DNA of 64,000 nt, taken from contig JAJOHG010000049.1 of assembly GCA_021029095.1 (NCBI GenBank), forward strand, positions 176,403 through 240,402. Direction: 5' to 3'. Below the pieces are notes generated by a model. It was not told where the DNA came from. It ran no database searches and saw only the letters and a list, made by a program, of their open reading frames with translations. Shown in pieces: positions 1 to 12,339 of this stretch. A program made the position numbers and the translations under genes. Every line of letters begins with the position of its first letter. Position 1 is the first letter of the stretch. This DNA comes from Phellopilus nigrolimitatus. Taxonomy: Eukaryota; Basidiomycota; Agaricomycetes; Hymenochaetales; Hymenochaetaceae.

Positions 1-1070
1 CTGATAAACTCGTCCATTGCAGCCTGTTCCCAGAGGGAAGCGTCAGGACGTCCCTTGATGTCTCTCCAGTGTACTGGCTCAGGACCATACTGGGTGCGCA
101 CCTCCGCAGAGAAGACATGCTCAAAGCAGTTTGTAGACTTCAACACATGATTGTGTGCATCCTCAAAACTGATGTAGCAGTCCTCAAGTGCCGCATTTGC
201 CCCAAAGTCCATAAGCCCAGCAAACATAAGCGCCTCAGCCTGCATCTCATCCTCAGACATGATGTCTAACTCGTCACTGCGCTCAATCACAGGCTCAGGT
301 GTAGGTGCTGCTGCTGGTGCTGGTGCAGCTGGAGCCCTAGGAATGCGACGACCTGGATAATCTGCAAGTGGATTAATCACTGCATCTCTGTACCCATGCA
401 AGGGACGCGGCTGAGGGCGCCAGGACGTTGAAGGCCAAGAAGGCACTTCAGGTGCAGGTGTAGACTCAGGTGCAGAGGTAGGAGCAGGTGGTTCCTTGGG
501 TCGTTTCGCAGGTGGAGGGTGAGCAGAAGGAGAAGACACAGGAGGGTCAGGAGGGACATCAGATGGAGCTCGCTCGCGCTTTACAGCAGGCCGAGTTGGA
601 GTCACCGGAGGTGGTGCAGGACGAAAGGGAGGAGTAACTGGAGCTGGTGGGGGACGAGGAGGAGGAGTGGCAGGACGAGGAGGAGGAGGAGCTGGTGGAT
701 TAGCAGGAGAAGAAGTGGCGGAACATCATCCACATCGCCATCTCCCCTTGTTCCGGCACAGCTGTAGCCTCTGGAGGAGTTGGAACCCTTAAGTCAACAG
801 GAGACCTGGTATTTCCAGGGAACACGCGCTCATCAAACTGAGCAGAGTCACTAATGACCTCTTTGCGCGTTATGGAGTTCCAGAATATCCAGCCTTTGTA
901 GTTCTCAGGGTAACCAATGAAGGAGCATTTCTGCGTGTGTGACTGGAGCTGTTTGCGCATATCTTTCTTGACATGCACATAGGAGGTGCAGCCAAATACT
1001 CGAAAATGCGACACATCCGGCTTGGAATTGTGCCACAGCTCATAGGGCGTCTTGCCCTGTACAGCAGAAG
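1..1070 (-). mobile_element. Copia A, downstream piece (integrase end, Pro-rich linker, start of RT)
   Basis: Antisense Ty1/copia polyprotein fragment that aligns along its length with 48,137-49,203 of the intact copia E. Read on the minus strand it begins SAVQGKTPYELWHN (integrase core end), passes through the proline-rich linker and stops at the window edge just before the reverse transcriptase. Single-base deletions near 745 and 706 break the frame in the linker, so this copy is dead. Its upstream half is at 12743-13417, where the coding order resumes exactly (RSPT, then SAVQ). The two halves are therefore one element separated by 11.7 kb. Confidence 0.93.
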
Positions 1071-2388
1071 TTACGATCCCTGACGTAAGGAAGGATCGTC
1101 CTACTAACTGGTCATTATCTTTGTGCTTGCATATGTTTGTTGCGGCTGTGCTGCAATACAAAAAGTGTACAAAAAGTGCGTTAAGCGAGTGTACTTTGGT
1201 ATCGGCGCCCGTGCCACATCATTACAATTTGTGTCCTCACTTCAAACTTGTCTCCTTTTTGGGAAGACGAGGTTGCTCACCACCTTTCACTTTCGTATTT
1301 TTGCCATAACTTTTGTTTCACTGCCCATCCATCAGAAATTCTTTTTGCTGTGGGTAGTGCCATGTAATTAGAACAGGAATATGTAAAAAAATTGAGTGTT
1401 TTACGTGCATTTGTATTTTTATGGGTGGATGTTCACCGGCATCTTCATCCTTGCCACCTGAGGTCGGTCTTCACGACTTGAGTTCAATTCTGCATTCAGA
1501 TTTCTTGCTCTGTAAATTATATCAGTCAGAAGACCTTCTTACAAGCTATGATCTGGTGCTTTTACCTTGCATTTATGTTGGGTACTTGATTCTGTACGTA
1601 GCTTTCAATAGCCTGTCAAATGGCTGTTTAGTTCGTTTTTTGTTAGGTTGAATATTTAATATTTAATTCTACTTTTTTTCCCAGTCGATAGAGCTCAATG
1701 AGACCTTCCTGAAGGTGTGCTTTATATCTCCATACCATGTATTGTCATTTATTTATGCTGTATATAAGTTCGAGCAATTGGCCGGTCAGTGCAGATCTTA
1801 CTTTCCCACGGTTGTTGTGCTGTCCTCCACACTCAGGACGACACAATTTACATCAAAACCAGTTCACTTGTCAGTTTAGTAAATTACAGATCAAAGTAGC
1901 AACCTGCATACTGAGGCCACTACAGTATTTACCTATTTACCTGTAGGCTACTTAAATGTGCTTCAGGCTGTGAATAATTCAGTATATCAAGGGACTTGAA
2001 GGCAGAGACAATTGTTGTCATACAACGACAGCAAGGCTCTGAGAGGAAAATTTAAGATAGAAAAAGAAACAGTCAGCGGACCCCACCGCGAGTCGGCTCC
2101 TAAGTGGTCACCATTGGACACGCCGACATGAGGTCCAATAACAAGTAGAAAGTTGAAAACTAAATTAAAACTCTGCAGACAACAGCACAAGGCAAGCCAT
2201 CTGACAGAGACATCCACCACGAGCCGGCTCCTAAGTGGTCACCATTGGGCACGCCGGTGGATGTTGCAAGAAGTGTAAAGTAAAATAAATAGCTACTATC
2301 ATACCTGTGTGACAAGTGTCTTCTTCCGGTCTGCAGTCGTTGTCGGACACTCACAGCGTCGTTCTCTGCATTGTTACATAGTACCCCA
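1071..2388. other. AT-rich non-coding stretch at the left edge of mosaic block 1
   Basis: No convincing coding sequence. The first bases after the copia break (GTTACGATCCC, 1070-1080) match the inner part of the MITE terminal repeat found at 12702-12712 in inverted orientation. An ACAAAAAGTGTACAAA motif follows about 90 bp further on and recurs near 41470, beside another copia break. The only structured part is a pair of hairpin sequences at 2078-2263. Small open frames here have no family motif and look like chance. Confidence 0.6.
2078..2263. repeat. Two copies of a conserved hairpin sequence
   Basis: The units lie at 2078-2136 and 2211-2263 and share the core CTCCTAAGTGGTCACCATTG. Unit 1 can close with GGACC/GGTCC and GTCGGC/GCCGAC. 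Unit 2 can close with CATCCA/TGGATG and CCGGC/GCCGG. The outer stems differ in sequence but both pair, and one inner pair changes from T-A to C-G, as expected if folding is under selection. The function is unknown: a structured RNA or a transposon subterminal hairpin are both possible. Confidence 0.55.
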
Positions 2389-3855
2389 TCAATCGCCACG
2401 CGTGCGCCGCCTGGACCATATTGCGAACGGCACCGCCCACACGTCGCGCAGGGCCGCTTGCGCCGCGAAGAGTAGGGAGAACACGTTCAGCGGGGTCGTG
2501 TGCTTCGCGAGGCTGCACACGAGCCTGTCTTTCGTCTTCTGGGACAGCATCGACAACTCCGCAGTGCACCAGCCTTCGCCGAAGAGGCCTACGAGCGTGC
2601 GGCGGGCACCACACTCGAGGTAGGCGTTCTGCACATTCGGACGGACGGAGAAGAGTAGCACGCGCGGGGCGCGGCGGGCGGACGGGCGGCAGCGGCAGCT
2701 GCTGGAGCCCCAGCGGCCGCCAGTAATACACTTGTACTCCGCGAATTCAAGGAAGGCATGGAAAAGCCCATCCAGCATCTCCTGAACGAGGCGCGCCTGG
2801 ACCTCGTCGTGAAGGGACTGGAGCTGGAGGTAGTTTGCGGAGCAGAGGATTGCAAAGGCGGCGTCGAGGTCATATGACCGGTTCGAGAAGTTGACAGTGC
2901 CCGAGTAGAGGTAGCCGAGAGTAAAGTGCATTGCGGGCGGGGTGAATGGCGGGGATGGTAGTCGGACTCTTGCTGGCTCCCCGAGAGCAGGTGTGTTTTT
3001 GAGGCCGTAGGTGATGAGTTGGTCATAGAAATAAGGCGAGCACGTCACGAGAATGAAACGGTGTGACCAGAAAATAGCAGCAGTCTCTTCTTCAGACGAG
3101 CCGGACGCAGACTGGACTTCTCCGGTAAGCTCGATCTCAACGTCGGAGTAAAGACGCGACCTCCACATAAAGACGAGGTCTTTGCGCAGTTTATCAATGC
3201 GCGTCTCGTCCGCGTCCGCGTCACCCTCTGCAGCCTGCTCATTTGCGTCGAAGAGGAAGGCGAAGGCCTCACCGAGGCCTTTGCCAGTGTAGAGATAGTC
3301 AAGCTTATTGGCGAGGAGCGCGGGCTTGTGCGCGAGGGGGATGTGGGTGAGGGAGCCGATAACGGAGGGTGCAGGAGACGCGGAGCGGAAGTGGGAGGGC
3401 GAGCCGGAGCAGAGGGAGGCGGGGTAGGGGAAGTCGACGCCGAGGTTGAGGGACAGTGCGGAGGTGGTGGGCATGGGGAGAGATGGCGTCGGGGAAGCGG
3501 CGAAGAGTAGCGGGGACGCGACGGGAGCGGAACGGAAGGTGAAGTAGCGAGCCTGGAAGCTCGGCGGTGCGCGCGCGTACACAATAGCTAATAGTTGACA
3601 GTCAGCGGGCCAAAGATGGCTAGACACTAGTGGATGCGCGCTCACCTTTATGACCTCAGACCTCCTCACTTCATCAACGAGATCCCAGACAACGCCGGGA
3701 AAGCGGTCTTTCGAGTGATGAAAGAGGGCTTGGAGGTCGTCCTGCCATACGGAAGTCGAGTTCTTTGTAACCTTGAGCAGGGTGGGCGGGCGCATAGGCA
3801 GATGGAGACCTTGATTCACGGCAAACAGACATGATAGAAGAGAAAGAAAGAACAA
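2389..3855 (-). CDS. BTB/POZ-domain protein, C-terminally truncated
   Basis: The longest uninterrupted host-like frame in the window (488 codons). The middle carries a BTB/POZ fold (DVEIELTGEVQ, SHRFILVTCSPYFYDQL, LGYLYSGTVNF), followed by a helical BACK-like part (LVQEMLDGLFHAFLEFAEY and onward). The coding character fades near 2400, where the sequence joins unrelated DNA, so the C-terminus is probably lost. Codons for VSAHPLVSSHLWPADCQLL (about 3595-3650) look like a retained in-frame intron: GTGAGC at the start and CTATTAG at the end. It is divergent from the gene at 4080, and the two share a short promoter region. The N-terminal third is duplicated at 38440-38835. Whether it is expressed cannot be told. 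Confidence 0.6.
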   Translation of the reverse strand: MFFLSLLSCLFAVNQGLHLPMRPPTLLKVTKNSTSVWQDDLQALFHHSKDRFPGVVWDLVDEVRRSEVIKVSAHPLVSSHLWPADCQLLAIVYARAPPSFQARYFTFRSAPVASPLLFAASPTPSLPMPTTSALSLNLGVDFPYPASLCSGSPSHFRSASPAPSVIGSLTHIPLAHKPALLANKLDYLYTGKGLGEAFAFLFDANEQAAEGDADADETRIDKLRKDLVFMWRSRLYSDVEIELTGEVQSASGSSEEETAAIFWSHRFILVTCSPYFYDQLITYGLKNTPALGEPARVRLPSPPFTPPAMHFTLGYLYSGTVNFSNRSYDLDAAFAILCSANYLQLQSLHDEVQARLVQEMLDGLFHAFLEFAEYKCITGGRWGSSSCRCRPSARRAPRVLLFSVRPNVQNAYLECGARRTLVGLFGEGWCTAELSMLSQKTKDRLVCSLAKHTTPLNVFSLLFAAQAALRDVWAVPFAIWSRRRTRGD

Positions 3856-4946
3856 AGCAGAGAAAATCCAGGGGAAAAAGCAGATGATCTAGTTCCGAGC
3901 AGGAAGCAGAACACAGCAGCAGCGAGAGCATAATCTCCTATGCGCGTGGCATGCGTCGTCGTCGTTCGTCGTTTGTCGTTTGTTGTTCGTGGTTGGCGTC
4001 GGCAGTGTGCACGCTGGCAGTGACAGACGTGTGACAGTCGCGTCCCGCGCGGCACGGAGATCGACGAGATCGACAAGCTGTGAGCAGCAAGTCGACAACA
4101 CTGAAGAGTGCACCGTCGTGCAGCTCAACCCAAACATATCTCGAGCCACCCCACGTCCCCGCCCAAATCTGTCGACTCTCTTTTCCGCAATCTCAACAAC
4201 ACCCAGCCGTCCGCTGCATCCGAGCCTGGCCCGACACCTCCCGCTGTCGCCAACATGAAAACCTGTTCCGCACCCAGGTCCCCCCGCCGAACAACAACAA
4301 CTCTGCTCCCGTGAAAGCCGTCTCCTCAATCACCACTGCATCTCACTCCTCGGCCGGGTCTGCCCAGATCCAGCCACCTGCAGACCGCCAGAGCGCGTTG
4401 CTGTCGCTGCTCGGCTCGACCGTTGCTCCCTCGTGCGCGTCATCGAGCGCCACCTTTGCCGGGAATCAACCACTCATCCCCCCGAGTCCGCCCAGCATCA
4501 AGCAGCGTGAGCGGCGCGCGGGGATTGTGCAGTCTGGAAACGAGGCCCAGGGGAAGCTTTTGCTCGAACAATTGATGTCCAGGTAAGTTTTTTATTTCTC
4601 GACTCTTTGTGTATGGCTTCCGTGCGCTTCGATGTACTCTCTGTGTTGCAATCCTCCCTTTGAGACGAAGATCTTTTTTCTTATTGACTCCCTTTAAACC
4701 CCGTGTCCGATCGACTAGCGAACGATTGTACTCATAAACTCATACAGTAATATCGGAAACTCTGGTTTCGGCGACCCGTGTCAGGGTTCCTACCCCCAGT
4801 TCGCACCCCTGCCTTACCCGCCCCAGTCGTACGGCCCCTTCCCCGCAGACGATAATCAAGCACAGTATATTCAAGAGCCGCCGCGCGACTTCCAGCCTCA
4901 GGCTCCGCAAGCGCAGCCGCAACCCCCCTCTCCCAGTCGCAAGTCC
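3438..4946. repeat. Inverted segmental duplication, copy 1
   Basis: About 1.5 kb that recurs in opposite orientation at 37351-38832. It covers the 5' part of the BTB gene, the shared upstream region, and the first exon, intron and start of the second exon of the divergent gene. The copies part at about 3438 (after the GVDF codons) and 4946 (after the SRKS codons). The intron is kept in both, so copying was at the DNA level. Confidence 0.85.
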
Positions 4947-4970
4947 ATTCCCGCTCGGCCATGCAGACGG
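4080..4970 (+). pseudogene. 5' part of an unrecognised Ser/Pro-rich gene, divergent from the BTB gene
   Basis: Exon 1 runs to 4582 and encodes a Ser/Pro/Gln-rich chain ending in QGKLLLEQLMS. A clean intron follows (4583-4747, GTAAGT to CATACAG), then exon 2 with NSYSNIGNSGFGDP and YPPQSYGPFP. The second copy (37351 onward, minus) continues into FDFVSPFE, which shows what this copy lost. The blocks SALLSLLGS and KLLLEQLM with FDFVSPF faintly recall fungal mRNA-decapping scaffold proteins, but that is a guess. At about 4946 the sequence switches to gene X. The reading frame shifts between the Ser/Pro-rich blocks. Confidence 0.5.
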
Positions 4971-5335
4971 CGCAAAGGTGCGTGCGTATCGCGCGACCTT
5001 TGGCGACGGCAGACTCCGCGAGCAGGTGTGCACGCTGCTAGGAAGAGCAAGCGCGAGAAATTTCTCGCGCACTTCGACACGCTCGAGCTCGAGGCGCCGG
5101 ACGCGGGACTCTTGGGGACTCTGGGGACGGCGACGTCCTGCACAGGATGGAGCGCGCGTTCGCGCTGCTCGAGACTTTCCGCCCGAACAGCAGGCAAGAC
5201 GACGCGTCGGCGCTCGCACATGACGTCGCGCCGCCGCTGCTCGAGGCGCACTTCAGCATCCTGAACTGCCTGCTGATGCTCGGCAAGTTCGCGGCGCTCA
5301 CGCGCACGTTCGGCCGCGCGTAGTGCGTCGTCGCG
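4947..5335 (+). pseudogene. Gene X, N-terminal-side piece (unrecognised conserved gene)
   Basis: Frameshifted coding remnant. Readable blocks are KSKREKFLAHFDTLELEAPD, MERAFALLETFRPNSRQ and LLEAHFSILNCLLMLG, then FGRA, an in-frame TAG, and CVVAGLEGF. The same protein is present at 34830-35412 (minus), where the last block continues directly into the part found here only after the ATP-citrate lyase fragment. I do not recognise the family. Two independent copies in a coding-like state argue that it was a real gene. Confidence 0.5.
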
Positions 5336-6658
5336 GGACTCGAGGGCTTCATCTCACTTTCACCAACTTTATTGTCGAGCCGTTCCTCCCCCATCCGTCC
5401 CACACTGAATTCTACATCTGTATCACTTCAGCGCATGAGGGCGACACCATTCTCTTCACCCATGAGGGCAGTATAGACTTCGGCGATGTCGATGCGAAGG
5501 CCCTCAAGCTCGACGTTTCTGTCGGCGCGCCCTTTTCCACTCGCAAAGTTGTCGCATCCTCACTCCTCACCCACGTCCCCCATCAATTTCATCACCCGCA
5601 ACTACGCCGTCTACGCCGACCTTCACTTCGCCTATCTCGAGATCAATCCCCTCATCGTCCTCGATGGCGAGAACGGTGCTGAGCCGATCGTTCAGTTCCT
5701 CGACATGGCCGCGAAGCTCGACCAGACTGCCGAGAGCATCTGTTGCCCTAAGTGGGCTATTGCTCGCGACATGAGTATCACCGCCCCGACTCAAAATTCG
5801 TCTACGACCAAATCAGTGCCGACCGAGGCCCGCCGATGGTCTGGCCCGCTCCCTTCGGTAGACAGCTGACCAAAGAGGAGGCCTACATTCAGAAGCTCGA
5901 TGGATCGACTGGAGCTTCTCTTAATTTGACTATCTTCAACCCGGAGGACCGTGTTTGGATCATAATTGCTAGTTAGTTTCGCGATCAAATATCTAACGAG
6001 GTCTAAAGTGTCTAATTCAAACTTCAGGTGGTGGTGCCTCCGTTGTCTACTCCGATGCCATTGCTGCACACGGCTTTTCACACGAGCTCGCTAACTACGA
6101 CGAGTACTCTGGTGCTCCGACCGAGGGCCAGACGTACGAGTAGGCGAAGACGATTATTGACCTTATCACTCGCGACTCGCCCAAGCCCGATGGCAAGATC
6201 CTTATCATTGGTGGTGGTATTGCCAACTTTACGAATGTTGCCTCAACTTCGAAGAGTATCATTCGCGCTTTGAAAGAGTACAAGGCCGGCCTCATTGCAC
6301 ACGGTGTCAAGGTCTTCGTCCATCGCAGCGGTCCGAACTACCAGGAAGGTCTTAATGCGATGCACCTCCTCGGCGAGTCTCTCGGTGTGCTCATCAAGGT
6401 GTACAGCCCGGACACTCACATCACCGAGATTGTCCCCATTGCACTTGGCATCAAGTCAACCCGCAAGTCAGGTGTGAGCTCCGTACGTTCGATCACGCCT
6501 TCTGCGCCAGGCTCACCTCCCGGCAAGGTCATCGGCGGTGCACTCTGTGACGAGGACTCGATTGGCGCGATTCACGCGTCCGGAGAGCGCACGCAAACTG
6601 GAGACCAGATTGTGCACTTCCCCGTGGTTCCGTCCCTTCGACGCGAAGGCGCGCAGTC
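5336..6658 (+). pseudogene. ATP-citrate lyase, N-terminal to central part
   Basis: ATP-citrate lyase makes cytosolic acetyl-CoA from citrate. The remnant reads [108 protein letters not shown] and RSGPNYQEGLNAMHLLGE in the right order, so identification is secure. There are frameshifts near 5560 and 5800, an in-frame TAG at about 6141 (EGQTYE, stop, AKTI), and a retained intron at about 5970-6027. It ends at [12 protein letters not shown] and joins gene X inside coding sequence. The C-terminal half of the same enzyme lies at 50993-52070 on the other strand. Confidence 0.9.
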
Positions 6659-7022
6659 TTGTGGAAGTACAGCCGGCTGCCCAATGCGCTCGTGCGTGCG
6701 GGGGTGCCGCGCTTCGCGGAGCCGGACGTGCGGCGCACGCCGTCGCTGCTGCCCGTCGCGGAGGAGGATGATCCGGCAGCCGCGTGCCCGTCTGCGGGGC
6801 CGCCGACGGCCCCGAGCAGCTCCAAGACGCTCGAAGACTCCCTCGGCGTCCGGGCGTGGGTCGCCCGTGAGCGACGCGGCGGACGCCGATGGCGCGGATG
6901 TGCGCGGCGCGCTCGGGCGCCTGCACGCACTGCTGCACGCGAAGGTGGAGCGGGAGCGCGCAGGTGCGGAGAATGCACGCGCGCCGCTGAACCTCACGCT
7001 GCACGGTGGCCATAGTGCGTAA
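6655..7022 (+). pseudogene. Gene X, C-terminal-side piece
   Basis: Reads LWKYSRLPNALVRAGVPRF, then LLPVAEEDDPAA and, after frameshifts, LGRLHALLHAKVE and APLNLTLHG. It matches 35185-34835 on the minus strand in inverted orientation. There the stretch follows gene X N-terminal coding without ATP-citrate lyase in between. The join to ATP-citrate lyase lies around GTGGAAG, a few shared bases. The product is unrecognised. Confidence 0.55.
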
Positions 7023-7074
7023 GCAGGTGTAGATTTACTAATGAGGAGAAAAATGCCTCTAACTGTCGCTTTGT

Positions 7075-7725
<651 letters not shown>

Positions 7726-8010
7726 AGATCATCGCGGAGCAAGACCGGTTCATCGACGCACGAGTCGAGCAGAGCATCCGCGAGCTGTCCGCCATGCCGG
7801 CGACACTTAGCGAAGGAGGATTCGACCCGGCCTCTATATTCCCTCCATGGGCGACGCGGACAGGGAGAACGACGAGGTACAGCAGCCTTTGTCCGATATC
7901 ACCTTGGATTCCATTATTTCGTCAATAACAACATAATTTGCCCCGAATGCCCACGGCAAGCTGCGAGCGGTAATCGAACTCATGGCACTCCGAGTCCACA
8001 GCGTCGTCCT
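7726..8010 (+). pseudogene. SNF2-family N-terminal region fragment (tentative)
   Basis: Blocks QIIAEQDRFIDARVEQSIRE, LSAMPATLSEGGFDPASIFP and, after a stop, FAPNAHGKLRAVIELMALRV resemble the helical region upstream of the ATPase in fungal SNF2/STH1 proteins (pattern of RI.ELE.LP and IELKALRLLDKQR). The frame changes at least twice. It follows DBP2 coding without a spacer. The match is short and from memory of the family pattern only. A genuine SNF2 ATPase piece exists at 36155-36320. Confidence 0.35.
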
Positions 8011-8059
8011 CGGCCTCAGTCCCTCACAATGCACTTCCGCCCCCGTCTTCTTCGTCAAC

Positions 8060-9080
<1,021 letters not shown>

Positions 9081-9299
9081 TCCAGAGGATGGGCGCGTGT
9101 TGCCTCTGCTGCCGCCCGCGTGCAGTCACATTGCCAGAAGAGTCGGTGTTCTGGAGCGTGGCCCCGCAGTATTGCTCCCCCGGATCGCTGCCGTTTTCCT
9201 TCGCAGGACCTCCATTTGCGGTCATCGCTGTGCGTCAGAGCGCCGCTCAAAGCGGCCAGCTGTCAATCCCACCCGCTTCGCAGATGTGTCGAACTCGTT

Positions 9300-10240
9300 C
9301 CCGTCCGACATGAACTTCATCGCACTAGACGAGGCGACACTGCGCCTCCCTTACTCGCCCATGTCCCTCGTCGAGCTCAACCTCGACAACCCGAACACGA
9401 TCTTCCGCGCCTCATCCGTGTCTCACCTTCCTCCGCGTGATATTCGCAAGGTGACGGCTGGTATCGGCAAGTATGTGGACTTCGTGGCAAAGGAGCGCGA
9501 ACGTGAAAGGGAACATATCAAAAAGGAGAGGGAGGCCGCTGTTCTCGGACAAGGAGCGAAAATGACAGATAGATTATTCGTTTCGGAAGTCGAGCTTTCT
9601 GGCGTAGATTCTGGTGTATCGAGTTCCGCGCACTCAGTTGCAGAGCACACTTTCATGACTGAAATGCAGCCTACAACGCAAACATTACCATCGATCACTG
9701 TGAATACCCAACCCCTCATAGTTCCTTCCTCGATACAAACACCACATCCATTGCCCCTCCTGTCCAACCAGTATTCCCATCGCCTCCGGATGATTTGGTC
9801 AAACCAGATGAAGACATGCCTGACCTCGAAGTGTTCGCCTCACAGATCGGAATGGATGGAATAGAGCAAGTATCTGCCGCGCCGACGGAGGCTTTTGAAC
9901 CATTTGCCAACATGGATGAATTTATGATGGATCTCGGCATGGACTTCAGCTTGAATATTCCGCCCTCGACTGCTCACCAAGGCGGTCTGTTGTCCGAAGG
10001 TATTAAAGTGGACCTGGATTCATTGGGTGTGTTCACAGATGATGACTTCAGCTTTTTCGACGATCCCGTCCGCACTACTTCTGCAAGTTATGCCACAGGG
10101 GTTCCACGAGTAGATGAGATTGCGATACAGCCACCCTGCACGCTCAGTAGTGAGGCAGCACTCACTTCGCTTGGAATCTCACCGCTATTCGGAGATAGCT
10201 TCTTTGCATCTATCCCTGGCACATCTGGACTGTGTTGACA
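9300..10240 (+). pseudogene. Mediator subunit MED13-like fragment
   Basis: Two overlapping frames: LRLPYSPMSLVELNLDN, SHLPPRDIRKVTAGIGKYVD and a Glu/Arg-rich helix (to about 9560), then, after a frameshift near 9790, LEVFASQIGMDGIEQV, DEFMMDLGMDFS and the acidic GVFTDDDFSFFDDP. The last motif resembles the DDFxFFD box of fungal MED13 (Ssn2/Srb9), part of the CDK8 module. The assignment rests on that motif and the acidic context. It ends at GTSGLC just before hAT-1, whose insertion may have cut it. Confidence 0.5.
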
Positions 10241-10433
10241 TCTAGTGTCGCTTCCTCTTGGCCTAGGGCATACCACGAGTCCTTGATACCCGTGGGTACC
10301 CGTGACCCGACCCGGACTGCAGATCCGTATTCACGGATCACCCGTTGACGGGTGATCCGTGGGAAACGGATTGTTGCGGGTCCAGGTCGGGGATTTGCAA
10401 ATTTTCAATACCCGCGGGTATTTTCCATGTCGC

Positions 10434-10700
10434 GGTCTTCCACTTGGACCTGCCATTGCTCGTCAGCGGCAGCGAGGACGGCACTGTCAAGCTCTGGAAC
10501 AGCGGCACGTACTGCCTCGAGAACACACTCAGTTACGCGCTCGAGCGCACCTGGTGCGTCGCCGTGCACCCGCACGCGAACAACATCGCATTCGGCTTCG
10601 ACGAGGGTCGTCAAGCTCGGCCGCGACGAGCCCGCGCTCAGCATGGACCCTGCCGGCAAGCTCGTCTACACGCAGGCCGCCATGGACGTCGAGATGCGTA
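10434..10700 (+). pseudogene. SEC27: COPI coat beta-prime subunit (SEC27/COPB2) WD-repeat fragment
   Basis: One WD repeat and part of the next: FHLDLPLLVSGSEDGTVKLW, TYCLENTLSYALERTWCVAV, NNIAFGFDEG, then after a frameshift VVKLGRDEPALSMDPAGKLV. This run is specific for COPB2, the COPI vesicle coat subunit. It is only about 90 codons of a protein of roughly 900, with no start or end, and lies wholly inside hAT-1. The following 250 bp (NPLVTSAVATFEDAYHHRL, LHPWRVKMLMAAPTL) look coding but I cannot place them. Confidence 0.88.
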
Positions 10701-10989
10701 AGGGCCAGTGCATCCGTGCGCGAGCATCTCGCCTCAGGCGGCCTCGACACGTCGCTCGTGCTCACGCCGTGCACGCCTGCCTCCGCCTCCACGCAGCGCG
10801 CTCAACCCGCTCGTGACGAGCGCGGTGGCAACGTTCGAGGACGCGTACCACCACCGCCTCATGTACCTAACCGGCGACGCAGCAGGGACGGGGACGGGCC
10901 TGCACCCGTGGCGCGTGAAAATGCTCATGGCCGCCCCCACGCTGCACGCGCCGCGCGTGGCGCCCCCAGAGGGCGCGAGAAAGAGATAA

Positions 10990-11410
10990 AAGGCACTCAA
11001 ACACACCAAGGTGTCGCTGGGCTGTACGACTACGGTCCGCCAGGGTCGGCTCTGCAAGCGAACATCATCGCGGAATGCGCCGCCATTTCATTATCGACGA
11101 GCACATGCTTGAGCTCGACACGACGATCATGACACTTGCTCCTGTCTTCGAGACGTCCGGACACGTAGGGCGCTTTGCGGACTGGATGGTCAAGGACACA
11201 AAGACCGGCGATGTCCTTCGAGCGGATCACCTTGTCAAGGGTGTTCTCGAGGCGCGGCTCGCAGGGGACAAGGAGGCGCGCGGCGTGAGTGCTGTTCTTG
11301 TAAAGGAGGACGATAAAAAGAGGAAGAAGAAGGTGAAGACGACGGCGGTCAAGCTCGAGGACGAGACTGTGGGTGAATATGAAAGCATTCTTGCACAGGT
11401 GAGCGTCTAG
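10990..11410 (+). pseudogene. GRS1: Glycyl-tRNA synthetase N-terminal fragment
   Basis: Reads GVAGLYDYGPPGSALQANII, then in a shifted frame RRHFIIDEHMLELDTTIMTL, PVFETSGHVGRFADWMVKD and TGDVLRADHLV, which is the class II catalytic N-terminus of glycyl-tRNA synthetase in the correct order. A basic KKRKKKVKTTAVKLED insert follows, then a possible splice donor (GTGAGC at 11400). The motif 2 and 3 regions are absent. Captured inside hAT-1 on the same strand as SEC27. Confidence 0.9.
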
Positions 11411-12060
11411 ACTGTTTGTCGTTGACCCCCTTTTTCTTCTTTGGTGGGACGAGGAGGCTTCGTCAAAACCCAGACGAGTAGGTCACTGAACAGTATTTTA
11501 TCTGCGGCTATTATGAGGCATATTCGGAAGAAAAGCAGGCAAGTGATAATCAGTCGTCCGTCCAGTTTGCAGTAATGCTAATGTAAAATGACTTTAGATG
11601 CGGAGTGCAGACGAAGGATCTACGATTCTATATACCGTGCGTGCCGCATTTTCTGCGCTAATTTTCTCACTCTTAAGCTTTTCTCATCAGTGTGTTTCCT
11701 GCCGACATGGCTGGCGTCTAAACAACTGATGTGGCAAGACGCGAGGGACTAAACGTCACAGTACACACTCGGATAATCCACCACGTGTAAAACTACAACA
11801 CGCTCGCCAGACTGGCTATACGTGCCCACGTCGCCCGCGCCCATCGCCACGTTCGCATTCTTGCCGCCCGCCTGCACATCGGGCAGGGGCAGGGGCAGCA
11901 CGGCGGCGCTTCTGCTTCTCGCGCATGCCGACGCGACACTCCCGGTGTTCGACGTCGAGGCGCGGCGCTTCCCCGCATAAGCCCGCTCAATACCATCTAG
12001 CATTTTTCTTTTGTCTTTTTAATTAGAATAAAGTTGTATTTAATTGATTTAAGACCCGCA
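11411..12060. other. hAT-1 interior without a recognisable gene
   Basis: The first 350 bp are low-coding. At about 11790-11990 a plus-strand frame reads SPDWLYVPTSPAPIATFAFL and LLLLAHADATLPVFDVEARR, which looks like a WD-repeat protein piece, but I cannot name it. After 12050 the conserved right-end block of the element begins. Confidence 0.4.
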
Positions 12061-12339
12061 GGGAGCCGTGAACAGAACCTTGACCTCTGTGACCCGGACC
12101 CACGGGTTTGGGGGGACCCGTGAATCCGTGTCTCTACAGATCCAGGTCAACCCGGGTCCGGGTCGAGGTTTTTTTGTCACGGGTGACCCGCCAAACGGGT
12201 CCGGGTCAACCCACGGGTGGACTCGTGGTATGCCCTATCTTGGCCACATGCGAAAATAACTGATGGATTCGCTCTCGTCGGTCTACGCGCTCTTGTTTGG
12301 TGACACTGCAGGTTTAAATTATTTTATACATTTACCATA

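Larger units (their letters stand above)
10264..12237. mobile_element. hAT-1: non-autonomous hAT-like element carrying host gene pieces
   Basis: Begins TAGGGCATACCACGAGTCC and ends with its inverted copy (GACTCGTGGTATGCCCTA). It is flanked by an exact 8-bp duplication TCTTGGCC at 10256-10263 and 12238-12245. An 8-bp duplication with TAGGG termini is typical of the hAT superfamily. About 165 bp at the left end and 180 bp at the right end are rich in CCCGTG/CACGGG and are shared with hAT-2 and hAT-3. The interior holds SEC27 and GlyRS pieces and no transposase. The left block includes a palindrome with 14-bp arms CACGGATCACCCGT (10332-10361). Confidence 0.93.

Noticed and set aside
3594..3855. 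Secretory signal peptide at the start of the BTB ORF (MFFLSLLSCLFAV)
   Set aside because: BTB proteins are intracellular, and the hydrophobic start derives from the promoter-proximal region shared with copy 2, where it is out of frame. The true start is probably further in.
5336..6658. A working ATP-citrate lyase gene
   Set aside because: Frameshifts, an in-frame TAG and a missing C-terminal half. The other half at 50993-52070 is on the opposite strand 45 kb away.
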